Assembly: GCA_020353215.1 (NCBI GenBank)
Contig: CP070692.1
Span: forward strand, 168,900-207,711
Direction: 5' to 3'
DNA length: 38,812 bases
Source: Deltaproteobacteria bacterium
GTDB lineage: Bacteria; Desulfobacterota; Syntrophobacteria; BM002
Every line of letters begins with the position of its first letter. The first letter of the stretch is position 1. Of this stretch, positions 25,187 through 34,785 are shown piece after piece. The position numbers and the translations under genes are program-made. The notes beneath the pieces are model-generated. The model saw only the letters and a program-made list of their open reading frames with translations. It ran no database searches and was not told the DNA's origin.

Positions 25187-28100
25187 CTACGTCACCAAAG
25201 TCTTGAAACTGGTCCGAAAGGTAGTTCCCTGGTTCACTTTACTGGACACATTGATTGCGGCCTGGTTCTTGTCCAGCATCTGGCGGGCTATTGCCAGACC
25301 CAGCCCAGTTCCCTCCGGCTTATTGGTAAAGAAAGGATCAAAGATCTTATCTAGGTTCTCTGCGGGTATGCCCACACCTGTGTCGCTCACCAGCAACTCC
25401 ACCCGGCTGCTAGCAGGATCCAACTGCGTGGTGACCGTCAGATCGCCGCCTTCGGGGATGGCCTGCATGGCATTGATCACCAGGTTGATGAGCACCTGAG
25501 AGATTTGAGCCGGATCGATGAGTACAGGCGGTAGGGACTCGTCCAGGTCAAAGTGCACCAGAACCCCGTGTTTGCGTAATTGCACCCGGGTAAGCTCATG
25601 TACGCTTCTTACCACCTCATTTATGTTGGTCTCAACAAGGTGTGCTGGCTTGGGTTTGGAAAATTCCAGAATTTCCGAAATGATCCGTTCGATTTTCTTG
25701 ACCTCCCTCTGGATGTCAAGCATATAGACCTGATGTTCTTGGTCCAACTGAAGATCCCGGAGGAGAATCTGGGTGTTGAGATTGATGGTGGCCATCGGGT
25801 TTCTGATTTCATGAGCAATGCCTGCAGCCAGAGTACCCAGCGAAGCCATCTTATCCGCTTGGATCAGCTGTTTTTCCATCTTTATCTTGTCGGTGACATC
25901 AATGCCGTAGTCAATTATGAGAGAGAGGTTGCCAGAGGCATCAAACACCGGATAGGTGTATTCCTCCATGGTCCGATTGATCACTGGGTTAGTGCTAAGC
26001 CGGTGAGATGCCTTGCCAGTACGAATTGTTTCGTTCACGGGACAGTTAGCGCACGGCTCCTTCCGGTTATGATAGGCTTCATAGCATTTCCTCCCCAGGA
26101 AACTCGGAATGGTATCACCAAACAGGGAGGCCGTGGCCTTGTTGACCATAATGATGTTGTAGTCCAGATCCAGGATGGTCAACGGCGACATGATGCCGTC
26201 GAAGACTGCCATCAACCGGTTCTTGCTTTCGATGATTGCCTGTTCCAGGTGTTTCTGGCGAAGTTCTTTCTCCTTTCGTAAGGTAATGTCACGCACGACC
26301 GACATCACGTACTTCTCGCCTTTGAGTTTCAAAACGGAAGTGTTTACTTCCACCGGTATCCTACTGCCGTCCCTCCGGGCCATGGTCTCTTCCCGTTGCT
26401 GGCTTTCGCCTCCATCTCTTGGTTCTTGGGCGGCCAGGCCGTCTTCGCGATAGACCAGTTCGACCATCTTACGGTGCAACAGATCATCTCTGGCGTACCC
26501 TAACATCTGGCAGGCCTTAGTGTTGACGTCCACCAGACGGCCGTCGAACGTCTCGAGAAACACGGCGTCATTGGCGCCCTCGACAAGGGTTCGATACCTT
26601 TCTTCCGAGTCCCTTAACGCCTGCTCAGTATGTTTTCGTTGGGTGACGTCTTCCAATATCGCCTGGAGGGCGGGACGCCCATCGTAGGAGGTCTTTCCCA
26701 CTGTTATCCGAATGTCAACCGTGGCGGCGTCACTGTCAACACCACGGAAATCGAGACTTCGCTCCGAGTGAACCGTGGGGTGTCTGTTGACTCTCCGAAT
26801 CAGCTCAGCGACTTTCTGGTGGTCCTCAGGATGAACCAACTCCATGAAATCCCGATCAACGAGCAAGGAAGGATTGGGGTAACGAAACAGAGCCGCCATT
26901 ACCGTATTGCAGTAACAAATAACGCCTCGCCCGTCGATGATAGTGATGGGATAGAGGTTCCCCTCCACCAAAGAGCGATGCTTGTCTTCAGAGCGAATGA
27001 TCGCCTCCTGCAGATCGCGACGCTCTTCCTCGATTTCAAGTGCTTTGGCGAGCATGGAAAACATGGCCAACTCGTGAGGAAGCACTGTATGCGGCGCACT
27101 GAAGGCAACGCAGAAAGAGCCCCTTATTTGTCCACTCACCAGTAGAGGTTTGGCGATGCATGCATTCAACTGATAGCGATCTACGAGGTAGTCCAGCTGC
27201 AGGTCGGGGTCCTGGCCGAGATTGTCAAAAAGCTCCGGCTGCTCCGCAGAGTTCCGCATGATTTTGCTGAGGAGGGGACATGTCTGAGCCCTGATGCCTC
27301 TCTCTTCCTCCACTCTACCGCCCGCATGTGCCAGGGTGAGGGTGGCTTCCATGCCATTCCGTTCAGTTCGATAATAGATTGAACAAGCAGCAGACAATAG
27401 GTTGCCGGCCTCCACGACAACCTTATGGATATTGGCACTGTGGTCCGTGCCAAAACTCAAGAAAAGCTGGTTCAATCCACTCGTCAGTTTTTCCAGCCGT
27501 TTCTGATGAGTGATATCGAAAAGGATGCCGTTGATATGCTCGGTGTTTCCTTGATCATCAGATACCGGCTGCCCCCTCACTTCGAGCCATCGCCGTCTGC
27601 CTTTGCGGTCCCGGATCAGGTATTCCCGCACCAAACTGCGTTGCTGTTCAGAGGATGACTGATGGAGTTCCGCAACAAAAGAGGAGTTGTTTTCTCCAAA
27701 GAGTGACGACCAGAGACCGGGTTCGTCACTAAACGCGTCAGCCGGATACCCGGTCAAGTCCTTTATTTTATCGTCCAAAAAATGGCTTCTACCATCGGCA
27801 AACAGGCTGAATACAACACCCGGAATGTTTTCCAGGAGGGTCCGGAAATGTCTTTCCGAACGCTGAATTGTTCTCAGCTGTCGACGTTCCCGCAGAACCC
27901 TCTTTAGTTTGGCCTCAAACTCATCTTTGCTGAAAGGTTTCTGGATGAAATCGATTGCGCCCGCTGCCAGCACTTCCTCGAAGGAATAACGCATGTTGAA
28001 AGCCGTCATCAGGATGATATCCGTCTCGGGGTAATGCTCTTTGACGAACCTGGCGAGTTGAAGACCGTCCACTCCCGGCATGGCTATGTCACTGACCACC

Positions 28101-28288
28101 AGGGCAAAAGGCTCCCGTGCCAGTAAGTCTTTGGCGTGGGAAGAGTCGGGAGCCGTGGCCATCTCCAGGCCGATGTTGTGGATGAGTTCAGCACATAGGC
28201 TGCGCACTCCCTCAACATCATCCACCACCAAAATTCTTCCCGGTGGTTGCTCAGCTTCTTGCCAGGGCACCGGTGCGGAGTGATTCAT
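25187..28288 (-). CDS. Soluble PAS/GAF sensor histidine kinase with N-terminal receiver domain
   Basis: About 1033 residues from ATG 28288 (GTG 28297 also possible). Order of domains: receiver (about 17-135, D67 in VVSDIAMPG), PAS (about 145-265), GAF (about 275-420), three PAS domains (about 440-560, 565-685, 700-815), HisKA with H826 in GIAHEIRNP, and HATPase_c (about 925-1033; DTGVGI, GTGLGLAI). No TM helix, so it is cytosolic. The fourth PAS contains a CYEAYHNRKEPCANCPV segment whose Cys could bind a cofactor or metal. The N-terminal receiver implies input from another kinase before this one signals. The sigma-54 regulator gene follows in the same direction. Confidence 0.94.
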   Translation of the reverse strand: MNHSAPVPWQEAEQPPGRILVVDDVEGVRSLCAELIHNIGLEMATAPDSSHAKDLLAREPFALVVSDIAMPGVDGLQLARFVKEHYPETDIILMTAFNMRYSFEEVLAAGAIDFIQKPFSKDEFEAKLKRVLRERRQLRTIQRSERHFRTLLENIPGVVFSLFADGRSHFLDDKIKDLTGYPADAFSDEPGLWSSLFGENNSSFVAELHQSSSEQQRSLVREYLIRDRKGRRRWLEVRGQPVSDDQGNTEHINGILFDITHQKRLEKLTSGLNQLFLSFGTDHSANIHKVVVEAGNLLSAACSIYYRTERNGMEATLTLAHAGGRVEEERGIRAQTCPLLSKIMRNSAEQPELFDNLGQDPDLQLDYLVDRYQLNACIAKPLLVSGQIRGSFCVAFSAPHTVLPHELAMFSMLAKALEIEEERRDLQEAIIRSEDKHRSLVEGNLYPITIIDGRGVICYCNTVMAALFRYPNPSLLVDRDFMELVHPEDHQKVAELIRRVNRHPTVHSERSLDFRGVDSDAATVDIRITVGKTSYDGRPALQAILEDVTQRKHTEQALRDSEERYRTLVEGANDAVFLETFDGRLVDVNTKACQMLGYARDDLLHRKMVELVYREDGLAAQEPRDGGESQQREETMARRDGSRIPVEVNTSVLKLKGEKYVMSVVRDITLRKEKELRQKHLEQAIIESKNRLMAVFDGIMSPLTILDLDYNIIMVNKATASLFGDTIPSFLGRKCYEAYHNRKEPCANCPVNETIRTGKASHRLSTNPVINRTMEEYTYPVFDASGNLSLIIDYGIDVTDKIKMEKQLIQADKMASLGTLAAGIAHEIRNPMATINLNTQILLRDLQLDQEHQVYMLDIQREVKKIERIISEILEFSKPKPAHLVETNINEVVRSVHELTRVQLRKHGVLVHFDLDESLPPVLIDPAQISQVLINLVINAMQAIPEGGDLTVTTQLDPASSRVELLVSDTGVGIPAENLDKIFDPFFTNKPEGTGLGLAIARQMLDKNQAAINVSSKVNQGTTFRTSFKTLVT

Positions 28289-28639
28289 GAACACCACCGA
28301 TTTGATCGGGACCAGCCAAATTCAATCAAACTCGTCGGAAGCCAGTCAGGCCAGACTCCCGATTGGCTTCCGAGGCCAGCGGGGTATGATGGGTTGTTTT
28401 AGGGGTTGACCTGATGGACATGTGCTAGATGCCGAGAGTATGTAGGGCGTCACCTTGAGCCCGAATTCTGGGTCCGTGGATCCGGCTAGAAAGTGTAAAG
28501 GCCAACCAAGTTGTACTGTATTTACTGCAAAAGTGGAACCAACTCTACCATCTCTTTTGGAAGATTTCAATAAAATCTGCCAGGTTGCACAAGTTGGAAT
28601 AAGGCAAAGGAGTAAACGGCAGGCAGTGGACAGCAAACC
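28289..28639. other. Intergenic region upstream of the PAS kinase
   Basis: No convincing ORF. An 8-bp inverted repeat GGAAGCCA / TGGCTTCC lies at 28337-28371, close to the kinase start. A weak sigma-54-like site on the minus strand (TGG-N8-TTGCA spacing, 28526-28542) is noted but not trusted. Confidence 0.4.
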
Positions 28640-28828
28640 CTACTCCTCCTTGGATGGTCCGTGAGAACCAGCCTTGTCCTTCTTACGGTGAACATGGCGG
28701 ACGACCATGAGCAAAAAGAAGGCCGCAAGCCAAGTCTTTACCGTCAGGGCGAAGAGACTATCGGCGGACCAAATCAACAACACAGGAACGACGATAGCAC
28801 CCAAAACAACCAAGAACATTGTACCCAT
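28640..28828 (-). CDS. Small membrane protein (62 aa)
   Basis: Two hydrophobic segments (about 4-22 and 27-44), then a basic, His/Lys-rich tail (VRHVHRKKDK) and a polar end. The distribution follows a two-helix membrane protein with a cytoplasmic tail by the positive-inside rule. No clear Shine-Dalgarno sequence was found. ATG 28828 or 28819 may serve as start. No family recognised. It could be a real small gene or a chance ORF. Confidence 0.4.
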   Translation of the reverse strand: MGTMFLVVLGAIVVPVLLIWSADSLFALTVKTWLAAFFLLMVVRHVHRKKDKAGSHGPSKEE

Positions 28829-28920
28829 CGTTTCGTTCTGCCTGTCGAGTTACGCCAACGATGGAGATGCTGCAACTTGAGTTAGCAACCGGTGGGGCTT
28901 GCAGACAAAGGGTGGCCTTG

Positions 28921-28949
28921 TTGACAAGCACACCGAGCTATGTTAGATA
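28921..28949 (+). promoter_or_regulatory. Sigma-70 promoter of tRNA-Arg
   Basis: TTGACA, 17 bases, TAGATA. Perfect -35 and spacing, good -10, about 58 bases before the 5' end of the tRNA. Confidence 0.75.
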
Positions 28950-29006
28950 CAGTCGCTAATCGTGCGGGGTCGGGTTCAAATCATGGCACGGATAAGTCAA
29001 GTGTGA

Positions 29007-29082
29007 GGGCGACTAGCTCAGTGGATAGAGCGTTGGTCTCCGGAACCAAAGGTCCCGGGTTCGATCCCCGGGTCGCCCTCCA
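29007..29082 (+). tRNA. tRNA-Arg (anticodon CCG)
   Basis: Full cloverleaf: acceptor GGGCGAC pairs with GTCGCCC (29072-29078); D-stem GCTC/GAGC with loop AGTGGATA; anticodon stem TTGGT/ACCAA with loop CTCCGGA (anticodon CCG at 29040-29042); T-arm CCGGG-TTCGATC-CCCGG. CCA is encoded (29080-29082). The discriminator base is T (29079), while A or G is usual for bacterial tRNA-Arg. The D-loop has the A20 expected of arginine tRNAs. It reads CGG codons. Confidence 0.97.
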
Positions 29083-29209
29083 TGGACTGTCCAGGGGTTG
29101 GGCCGGAACCCTAACCCCTTCACTGTGTCCAGATTTGAAGCGTGCTGACCCGAATTATGGCGTGGCCTTCCTCAGTACAGGTTTGCAACGTGTTAGGGTT
29201 GAGCTCGTC

Positions 29210-29899
29210 TTATTGCATGCGCTCTTCTTTCCAGGGATCTGCGGAATTACTATAACCGAGTCGTTCCCAATAACCGGGCTCGTCTCGGGCAGTGAATCTG
29301 ATTCCCTCCAACCACTTGGCGCTTTTGTAAAAATAGCGATCTGGCACCAAGGCGCGCACCGGAGCGCCGTGGGGTCGGGGCAACTTCCGGCCAAAGAACC
29401 GATGGGCTAAGATAACATTTTGCTTGCGGGCTTCACTCAGGGGGATGTTGCTGGTATAGCCAGCGGCCGCCTCAAAGGTCACGAAACGGGCGCTGGCTTT
29501 GATTTCAACCAGTTCCATGATGGTCGTCAGACGAACCCCGCTCCACTCGGAATCCAGCAGGGTCCAGCCGGTGACACAGTGTACGTCGCAGGTGACACTC
29601 ACCTGGCTCAACTCTAGCATCTCGTTGAGATTCAAGGTGGTCGGTTTTTCTACCTCACCATGAAGTTGGAGTTTCCAGTCTGACTCTCCGGCAGTCCCTT
29701 CAACGCCACCCATGTCGATTATCTTTTTCACTCCCTGCTGACCCGGGGGGAGACGAGGTCTACCATCCGGTCTCCTTTCCCCAGCGAGAGCCAGGTTTTC
29801 CTGGTCCATGAGTTGCACGAATATGCCTGGCAGGCTAATGGTAACGATTGCTCCACCGGCGTGCGCTATGAAGTCACGCCTGGAAATTCTCTGATTCAT
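29210..29899 (-). CDS. Tat-exported sulfite-oxidase-family molybdopterin protein
   Basis: 229 residues from ATG 29899. A twin-arginine motif SRRDFI lies at 6-11, followed by a hydrophobic stretch. The oxidoreductase molybdopterin-binding domain contains the likely Mo-ligating C108 in HCVTGWTLLD, plus WSGVRLTTIMELV and HGAPVRALVPDRYFYKSAKW, which match the family of YedY/MsrP and sulfite oxidase. The catalytic domain is short and the dimerisation domain of true sulfite oxidases is absent. Substrate unknown (sulfite, sulfoxides or other oxyanions). The start codon lies 26 bases inside the upstream regulator gene, so the two are probably co-transcribed. Confidence 0.87.
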   Translation of the reverse strand: MNQRISRRDFIAHAGGAIVTISLPGIFVQLMDQENLALAGERRPDGRPRLPPGQQGVKKIIDMGGVEGTAGESDWKLQLHGEVEKPTTLNLNEMLELSQVSVTCDVHCVTGWTLLDSEWSGVRLTTIMELVEIKASARFVTFEAAAGYTSNIPLSEARKQNVILAHRFFGRKLPRPHGAPVRALVPDRYFYKSAKWLEGIRFTARDEPGYWERLGYSNSADPWKEERMQ

Positions 29900-31295
29900 C
29901 TTCTGCGTCGTCCTCTCCACCCAAGCCAAACTTGGCAAGGCGGTAGCGAAAGGAACGAAAACTGATGCCGAGAAGGTCAGCCGCCTTCTGTTTGGCACCC
30001 CGCGTTCTAGCTAGGGCCTGTTGGAGGAGATCTTTCTCCAATCGACCAAGCACCTGGTCAAGATCGATCCCGTCCTGGGATAGCGTCATAGAGACGGAGT
30101 CAGGTTTTTGCTCCAACTGGGCTTGCTGTTTGAAACTGGACAAGGTAAGGCTGTCTGGTAACACGATGTTGGAAGCTTCCAGCGCCACGCTTCGCTCAAT
30201 AATGTTTTCCAGCTCTCGTATGTTGCCAGGAAAATTGTAACTCTTTAGAATATCGAGGGCATAGGAGGAAATCTTCCGAATGTCCTTCCCCATCTGCTGG
30301 CTATATTTTTCAAGAAAGTACTGAGCCAAGAAGGGGATATCTTCAGCCCGCTCCCGAAGAGGTGGCAGACGAGTGTTGATGACATTCAATCGGTAATACA
30401 GGTCCTCACGAAAAGTCCCTTCCATCACTTCTCTTTCAAGATCGCGGTTGGTGGCGCTGATGATTCTGACGTCTACACTCAGCTCTTCTGTTCCTCCGAC
30501 CATCTTGAAGGTCTTCTCCTGCACAGCCCTCAAGAGTTTGACCTGCACGGTCGGGGTGAGTTCGGCAATCTCGTCGAGAAAGAGGGTTCCCTGATCGGCG
30601 GCCTCAAAAAGACCACTGCGGGTTGAAATGGCCCCGGTGAAGGCCCCCTTCTTGTGTCCGAAAAGCTCACTTTCCATCAATGTTTCCGGCATGCTTCCAC
30701 AGTTAACCGTAACGAAGGGCCTGTTCCGCCGGGGGCTCTCACGGTGAATGGCCTTGGCGATCAACTCCTTGCCTGTACCGGATTCTCCGGTAATGAGGAC
30801 GTTGCTCGTGGCAGCAGCGATCCGTGGGATCAGATCCAGTATCTTCTTAATCTCCCGGCTGCTGGCAACGATTCCGGGGTAATAGAAGGCACTGGTCTCA
30901 TCCGCTGGTTCCTTTGGTTTGCTTTCAAGCGCCTGCATCGTTGCCAGGGCGTCACGAATGACAGTCTTGATCTCTTTGACCTTGAATGGTTTGGGAAGGT
31001 AGTCGTAAGCGCCCCACTTCATGGCTTCAACGGCTGTGGAGGTGCTGGCGTACGCAGAGATCATTATGACCACCGTGCTGGGATGCAGTTCCTTGCACTT
31101 CTTCAGCACCTGGAGACCATCAACGTCTTTCATCCGAATGTCGGTTATCACCAGATCATAGGCTTCGTCTTCAAGATGACTGATGGCCTCACCTCCGCCA
31201 GCTGCAGCGGTCGCCTGATAGCCTTCCTTGGCCAGCATGATCTCGAGAAACTCCCTCATGCTACGTTCATCGTCGACTACGAGGATATGAGCCAT
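29874..31295 (-). CDS. Sigma-54-dependent response regulator (PilR-like)
   Basis: 473 residues from ATG 31295. The longer open frame upstream is non-homologous. Receiver (about 3-118) with D52 in LVITDIRMKD and the opening ILVVDDERSMREFLEIML, typical of PilR-type regulators. AAA+ (about 145-375) with GESGTGKE, GAFTGA and LFLDEIAEL. Fis-type HTH at the end (QKAADLLGISFRSFRYRLAKFG). All functional motifs are intact. No sensor kinase (PilS) is adjacent: pyrC lies upstream and the molybdopterin protein downstream. It is therefore an orphan whose partner must be elsewhere. PilR identity is a guess from motif similarity. Confidence 0.93.
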   Translation of the reverse strand: MAHILVVDDERSMREFLEIMLAKEGYQATAAAGGGEAISHLEDEAYDLVITDIRMKDVDGLQVLKKCKELHPSTVVIMISAYASTSTAVEAMKWGAYDYLPKPFKVKEIKTVIRDALATMQALESKPKEPADETSAFYYPGIVASSREIKKILDLIPRIAAATSNVLITGESGTGKELIAKAIHRESPRRNRPFVTVNCGSMPETLMESELFGHKKGAFTGAISTRSGLFEAADQGTLFLDEIAELTPTVQVKLLRAVQEKTFKMVGGTEELSVDVRIISATNRDLEREVMEGTFREDLYYRLNVINTRLPPLRERAEDIPFLAQYFLEKYSQQMGKDIRKISSYALDILKSYNFPGNIRELENIIERSVALEASNIVLPDSLTLSSFKQQAQLEQKPDSVSMTLSQDGIDLDQVLGRLEKDLLQQALARTRGAKQKAADLLGISFRSFRYRLAKFGLGGEDDAEDESENFQA

Positions 31296-31557
31296 TGTGC
31301 GTCCGTCTCGCTCCACTAAGCGTGAATATCCATTAGCGAAACCCGAAACAATTCTCAGAGAAGAGATGCGCCATATGTAAGGTGAAATATGCGGCGCGGG
31401 GATAGCCCCAACCACCCGCGCAAATTTTACATCCCACACCCCACATCGTGGACATAACCTTGTTCCGAACTTCGTACTTCGGAAGTTGAATTTTAGAATT
31501 CTATTCCAGGTGTGCGCTTGCTGGAGGTCCATGCAAGAAGAATACCGAACCTGTCCG

Positions 31558-32847
31558 CTACTGATCTTTGAAGATGACTTTCCCATCCCGAAGCACAGTC
31601 ACTGTCTTCCCCTGGACTTCCCAGCCATGGAACGGTGAATTCCTGCTTTTGGAACGGAAGAGCTTTACATCAATTGTTACCTTGCGGCCAGGATCGATAA
31701 TGGTGACATCGGCCGGGAGTCGGGGGCTTAACCGGCCCAAATCAAGTCCGATGATACGGGCTGGCTCACTGGTCAACTTGCTCACGGCTTGCAGTGGAGT
31801 GAGAATCCCCTGCTCAACCAGCCGAAGCGTCAGCGGCACGGCGGTTTCTAGCCCGACCATCCCGAAGGCGGCATAGTCGAACTCCACGTCCTTCTCTATG
31901 CTACTGTGCGGTGCGTGATCAGTGGCGATGGCATCAATGGTTCCGTCTGTAAGTCCATTCTGAATCGCTCTCACGTCAGCCGCAGAGCGTAGCGGCGGGT
32001 TGACCTTGAGGCTGGTGTCAAAACTCTCGAGAGCCTCATCGGTCAAGGTGAAGTGATGCGGGGTGGCCTCGGCGCTCACTCGAGCTCCCCGGGCCTTGAA
32101 TTGCCTGATCAGTTCCACGGCTCCCTCAGTGCTTACATGCGCTATGTGCAAACGTCCGTCCGTCAGTGCCGCCAGGCTGCAGTCGCGAAACACCATAATG
32201 TCCTCGGCTGCGCTGGGGATTTCCTTTAGACCCAGACGGGCGGAGACCGCGCCCTCATTCATTACCCCGTCAGCAGCGAGATGACGGTCTTCGGCATGGC
32301 TGATCACCGGCAGGTCAAAGACCTTGGCGTACTCGAGGGCCCTCCGCATGAGCAGGCCGTTCATCACCGCTTGACCGTCGTCACTCACCGCCACCGCTCC
32401 GGCCTCTTTGAGCTCAGCATACTCAGCGAGCACTTCGCCCTTTAGTCCCTGACTGATGGCCCCCACAGGGAAGACTCGAACCAGATCTGCCTCGGCAGCA
32501 CGACGAAGGATCAGGTCAGTGACCGCTGAGTTGTCATTTACCTGCTTGGTATTCGGCATGCAACATATGCTGGTAAAGCCACCAGCCGCTGCCGCCTGAC
32601 TTCCGGTGAAGATGGTTTCCTTGTATTCCTCACCAGGCTCTCGCAGATGGGTATGCAGATCAATCAGGCCAGGCAACACCCACATCCCTTGAGCTTCAAT
32701 GATCTGCACGGAAGAATCCAACTTCGATTCCATGGATTCCCCGGGGCCAATGGCGCTGATTCTGTTGCCTTCGATGAGGACATCCTGGAGATCGTCCAAG
32801 CCACTGGCCGGATCCAGAACCCTACCACCGCGGATGAGCTTACGCAT
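31558..32847 (-). CDS. pyrC: Dihydroorotase
   Basis: 429 residues from ATG 32847. AGGAGG eight bases upstream supports this start over GTG 32856. Metal site [10 protein letters not shown] (first His pair), substrate loop [12 protein letters not shown], second ligands [13 protein letters not shown] and [13 protein letters not shown], and the catalytic Asp in ATDHAPHS are all present. This is the class with the full set of catalytic residues, so an active enzyme is expected rather than a PyrC' pseudo-subunit. It closes carbamoyl-aspartate to dihydroorotate. It overlaps pyrB by 8 bases (ATGCGTAA), so translation is coupled. Confidence 0.96.
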   Translation of the reverse strand: MRKLIRGGRVLDPASGLDDLQDVLIEGNRISAIGPGESMESKLDSSVQIIEAQGMWVLPGLIDLHTHLREPGEEYKETIFTGSQAAAAGGFTSICCMPNTKQVNDNSAVTDLILRRAAEADLVRVFPVGAISQGLKGEVLAEYAELKEAGAVAVSDDGQAVMNGLLMRRALEYAKVFDLPVISHAEDRHLAADGVMNEGAVSARLGLKEIPSAAEDIMVFRDCSLAALTDGRLHIAHVSTEGAVELIRQFKARGARVSAEATPHHFTLTDEALESFDTSLKVNPPLRSAADVRAIQNGLTDGTIDAIATDHAPHSSIEKDVEFDYAAFGMVGLETAVPLTLRLVEQGILTPLQAVSKLTSEPARIIGLDLGRLSPRLPADVTIIDPGRKVTIDVKLFRSKSRNSPFHGWEVQGKTVTVLRDGKVIFKDQ

Positions 32848-33769
32848 CTCTTTCACCTCCTATGAGCAGGTAGAGGAGGGCCATACGTATTGCGACGCCG
32901 TTATTTACTTGATCTAGAATTACTGAATAGGGTCCGTCGGCCACAGAGGGGCTGATCTCGACGCCGCGATTGATCGGGCCGGGATGCATGATGAGTACGT
33001 CGGGTTTAGCGTCTGATAGTTTCCTTTCATCCAGGCCGAAGACGCTAGAGTATTCCCTCAAACTGGGCAAGAGCATCTCACCTTGTCGTTCCCGTTGGAT
33101 TCGCAGCATCATGATGACATCCGCCTCTCCAATGACGTCTTCGGGTCGGTAAAACACTTCCACTCCCATGGTCTCCAAGTGGAGTGGAATCATGGTTGCC
33201 GGGCCAGCCACCAGCACCCGGGCCCCCATCTTGGTGAGAGCTAAAATATTGGATCGGGCCACTCGGCTGTGCGCGATATCTCCAATGATGGCGACAGTTT
33301 GTCCTGATATCGTGCCTCTTTTGTCGCGGATGGTAAGGAGGTCAAGCAGAGCCTGCGTGGGGTGTTCGTGCATACCGTCTCCGGCGTTAATTACTGAGGC
33401 CTGGACGTGCTTGGCTAGCAGGTGTGGAGCTCCGGCGGCTGAGTGGCGAAGCACAATAACGTCTGGGTTCATGGCCTCCAAATTCCTGGCCGTATCCAAC
33501 AAGGTTTCGCCTTTGACGATGCTACTGGTAGAGGCGGAGATGTTGAAGGTATCTGCACTCAACCGTTTGGCCGCAATCTCGAAGGAGGTTCGCGTTCTGG
33601 TGCTGGGCTCATAGAATAGATGGACTACAGTCCTGCCTCTCAGGGTGGGTACTTTCTTGATCGGTCGGGTGGAGATTTCTTTAAAGGTCTCGGCCGTTTC
33701 AAGGATGAACTGGATTTCCTCTGGTTCTAGCTGTTTGATGCCGAGCAAATCTTTTTTGCGGAACTGCAT
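32840..33769 (-). CDS. pyrB: Aspartate carbamoyltransferase catalytic subunit
   Basis: 309 residues from ATG 33769, with GAGGA eight bases upstream. The upstream extension of the frame to 33961 is not part of the family. It has the carbamoyl-phosphate loop [20 protein letters not shown], the [12 protein letters not shown] motif, and [12 protein letters not shown]. It catalyses the first committed step of pyrimidine synthesis. The regulatory subunit gene pyrI is not present, so the enzyme is probably the pyrB-pyrC-associated class. It is first in the operon and divergent from nrdJ across about 1 kb. Confidence 0.96.
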   Translation of the reverse strand: MQFRKKDLLGIKQLEPEEIQFILETAETFKEISTRPIKKVPTLRGRTVVHLFYEPSTRTRTSFEIAAKRLSADTFNISASTSSIVKGETLLDTARNLEAMNPDVIVLRHSAAGAPHLLAKHVQASVINAGDGMHEHPTQALLDLLTIRDKRGTISGQTVAIIGDIAHSRVARSNILALTKMGARVLVAGPATMIPLHLETMGVEVFYRPEDVIGEADVIMMLRIQRERQGEMLLPSLREYSSVFGLDERKLSDAKPDVLIMHPGPINRGVEISPSVADGPYSVILDQVNNGVAIRMALLYLLIGGERDA

Positions 33770-34587
33770 GGATAGCTTCCTCGATGGAAAGGCAGCAACC
33801 CAAAGGAGAGAGATGCAGCCCGGGACAACGAAGGTGATCTTGTGCGAAATTTTCGGGGGATACCAATATTCAGCGACGTAATCTACCCCATTTAACCCTG
33901 CCTTGGCAAGATTAATGTTTTCCAGGAGTTTCTCCAAGAATTGATCGTTGATCTTTGTCAACTGAGGTCACGAGGTAGTTTGCCCTGAATTTGAGATAAA
34001 ATGCTTTCCTAGTGTCTCTTCTGCCGTTCCAAAGCTCATCCGCCTGCGGCGGAGTCATTTCAAGCCTGGCTGCGCACAGTGGAAACCTTCCCCTTGACAA
34101 CCGCCCGTTTCATAGCAGTCACTCAGAAAAGCCACCAAGCATAGGGGACGGCTGCGAAACAACGAGCATCTGAGCAACCTGCCTTGACAATCTCAGCCCG
34201 GCTAGTCCATGCATGAAGATTTGGTGCTTTGTTAACAGGGACATTGCCATAACATGGTGCGAATTGCTCGTTGTGGGGTAGCCTTCCCCTATGCCTGGAT
34301 CGCTAATGATGTTCTTGGGAAAGGCATGTAATGTTTCCCGGACTTTCCCCTTTCTTTAGTCTGAGTTCAGCAAAGACTCAGAGCGGAGGAGGCTGCTAAA
34401 CCACGGGCACTGGAACCACCTTTGATTCAGCTCTTGCCATCAAAACGCAAGGTGTTTGTCAGCTGTCGTTCGCAGTAGTCTATTGCGACATCCCCGCCGG
34501 GCGGGATCTTCGGTAGTCCACTGTTCCAAGTCGACAAAATTACACCTGTCAGGGTTGAACTCAGAGGTGGCCCCTTCGGGTCAGATC

Positions 34588-34609
34588 TTTACATATAAGC
34601 ATATGTAAA
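34588..34609. promoter_or_regulatory. Perfect palindrome upstream of nrdJ (operator candidate)
   Basis: TTTACATAT-AAGC-ATATGTAAA: two 9-bp arms with a 4-base spacer, about 62 bases before the nrdJ -35 box. The length and symmetry are those of a dimeric regulator site. It does not match the NrdR box I know. Confidence 0.55.
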
Positions 34610-34670
34610 TGTTAGATAATTCCTAATTTCAAAAAATGAGTGATCCTCGGCAACTGAGGTTCAAATTGGT

Positions 34671-34699
34671 TTGACATCCGCTGGGGCCTCCATTATGAT
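34671..34699 (+). promoter_or_regulatory. Sigma-70 promoter of nrdJ
   Basis: TTGACA, 17 bases, TATGAT: one mismatch from the sigma-70 consensus, with ideal spacing. The predicted start is about 80 bases before the nrdJ ATG. Confidence 0.85.
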
Positions 34700-34785
34700 T
34701 TATGCCCCTTATTAATAAATGATCCGGTTGGGCTTGTGACCCCGTCGTGTTAGAATTAAGTAAATGAGCTTAGCAAGGAGAGGAA

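Larger units (their letters stand above)
33770..34785. other. Long intergenic region between pyrB and nrdJ
   Basis: About 1 kb without a convincing gene. It holds a 7-bp-stem hairpin TCTGAGT/ACTCAGA (34360-34382), a 22-bp palindrome (34588-34609) and the nrdJ promoter (34671-34699). A 65-codon open frame (33770-33961) runs in phase into pyrB but resembles nothing I know. No cobalamin riboswitch or NrdR box was recognised. Confidence 0.6.

Noticed and set aside
28526-28542. Sigma-54-like site on the minus strand upstream of the PAS kinase
   Set aside because: Only the TGG and TTGCA parts match; the CACG portion of the -24 box is poor and it is about 240 bases from the start codon.
28346-28636. 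96-codon minus-strand ORF
   Set aside because: No recognisable motif, no ribosome-binding site and a composition typical of random frames.
31296-31586. 97-codon N-terminal extension of the PilR-like regulator
   Set aside because: The receiver domain begins at ATG 31295; the extension has no family similarity and reaches into the end of pyrC.
33770-33961. 64-codon N-terminal extension of pyrB
   Set aside because: It would start at a TTG, and aspartate carbamoyltransferases begin at the FRKKDLL segment; a ribosome-binding site precedes ATG 33769.
34200-34560. Cobalamin riboswitch before the B12-dependent reductase gene
   Set aside because: No B12-box or matching stem pattern was found in the leader, and class II reductase genes are not normally under it.
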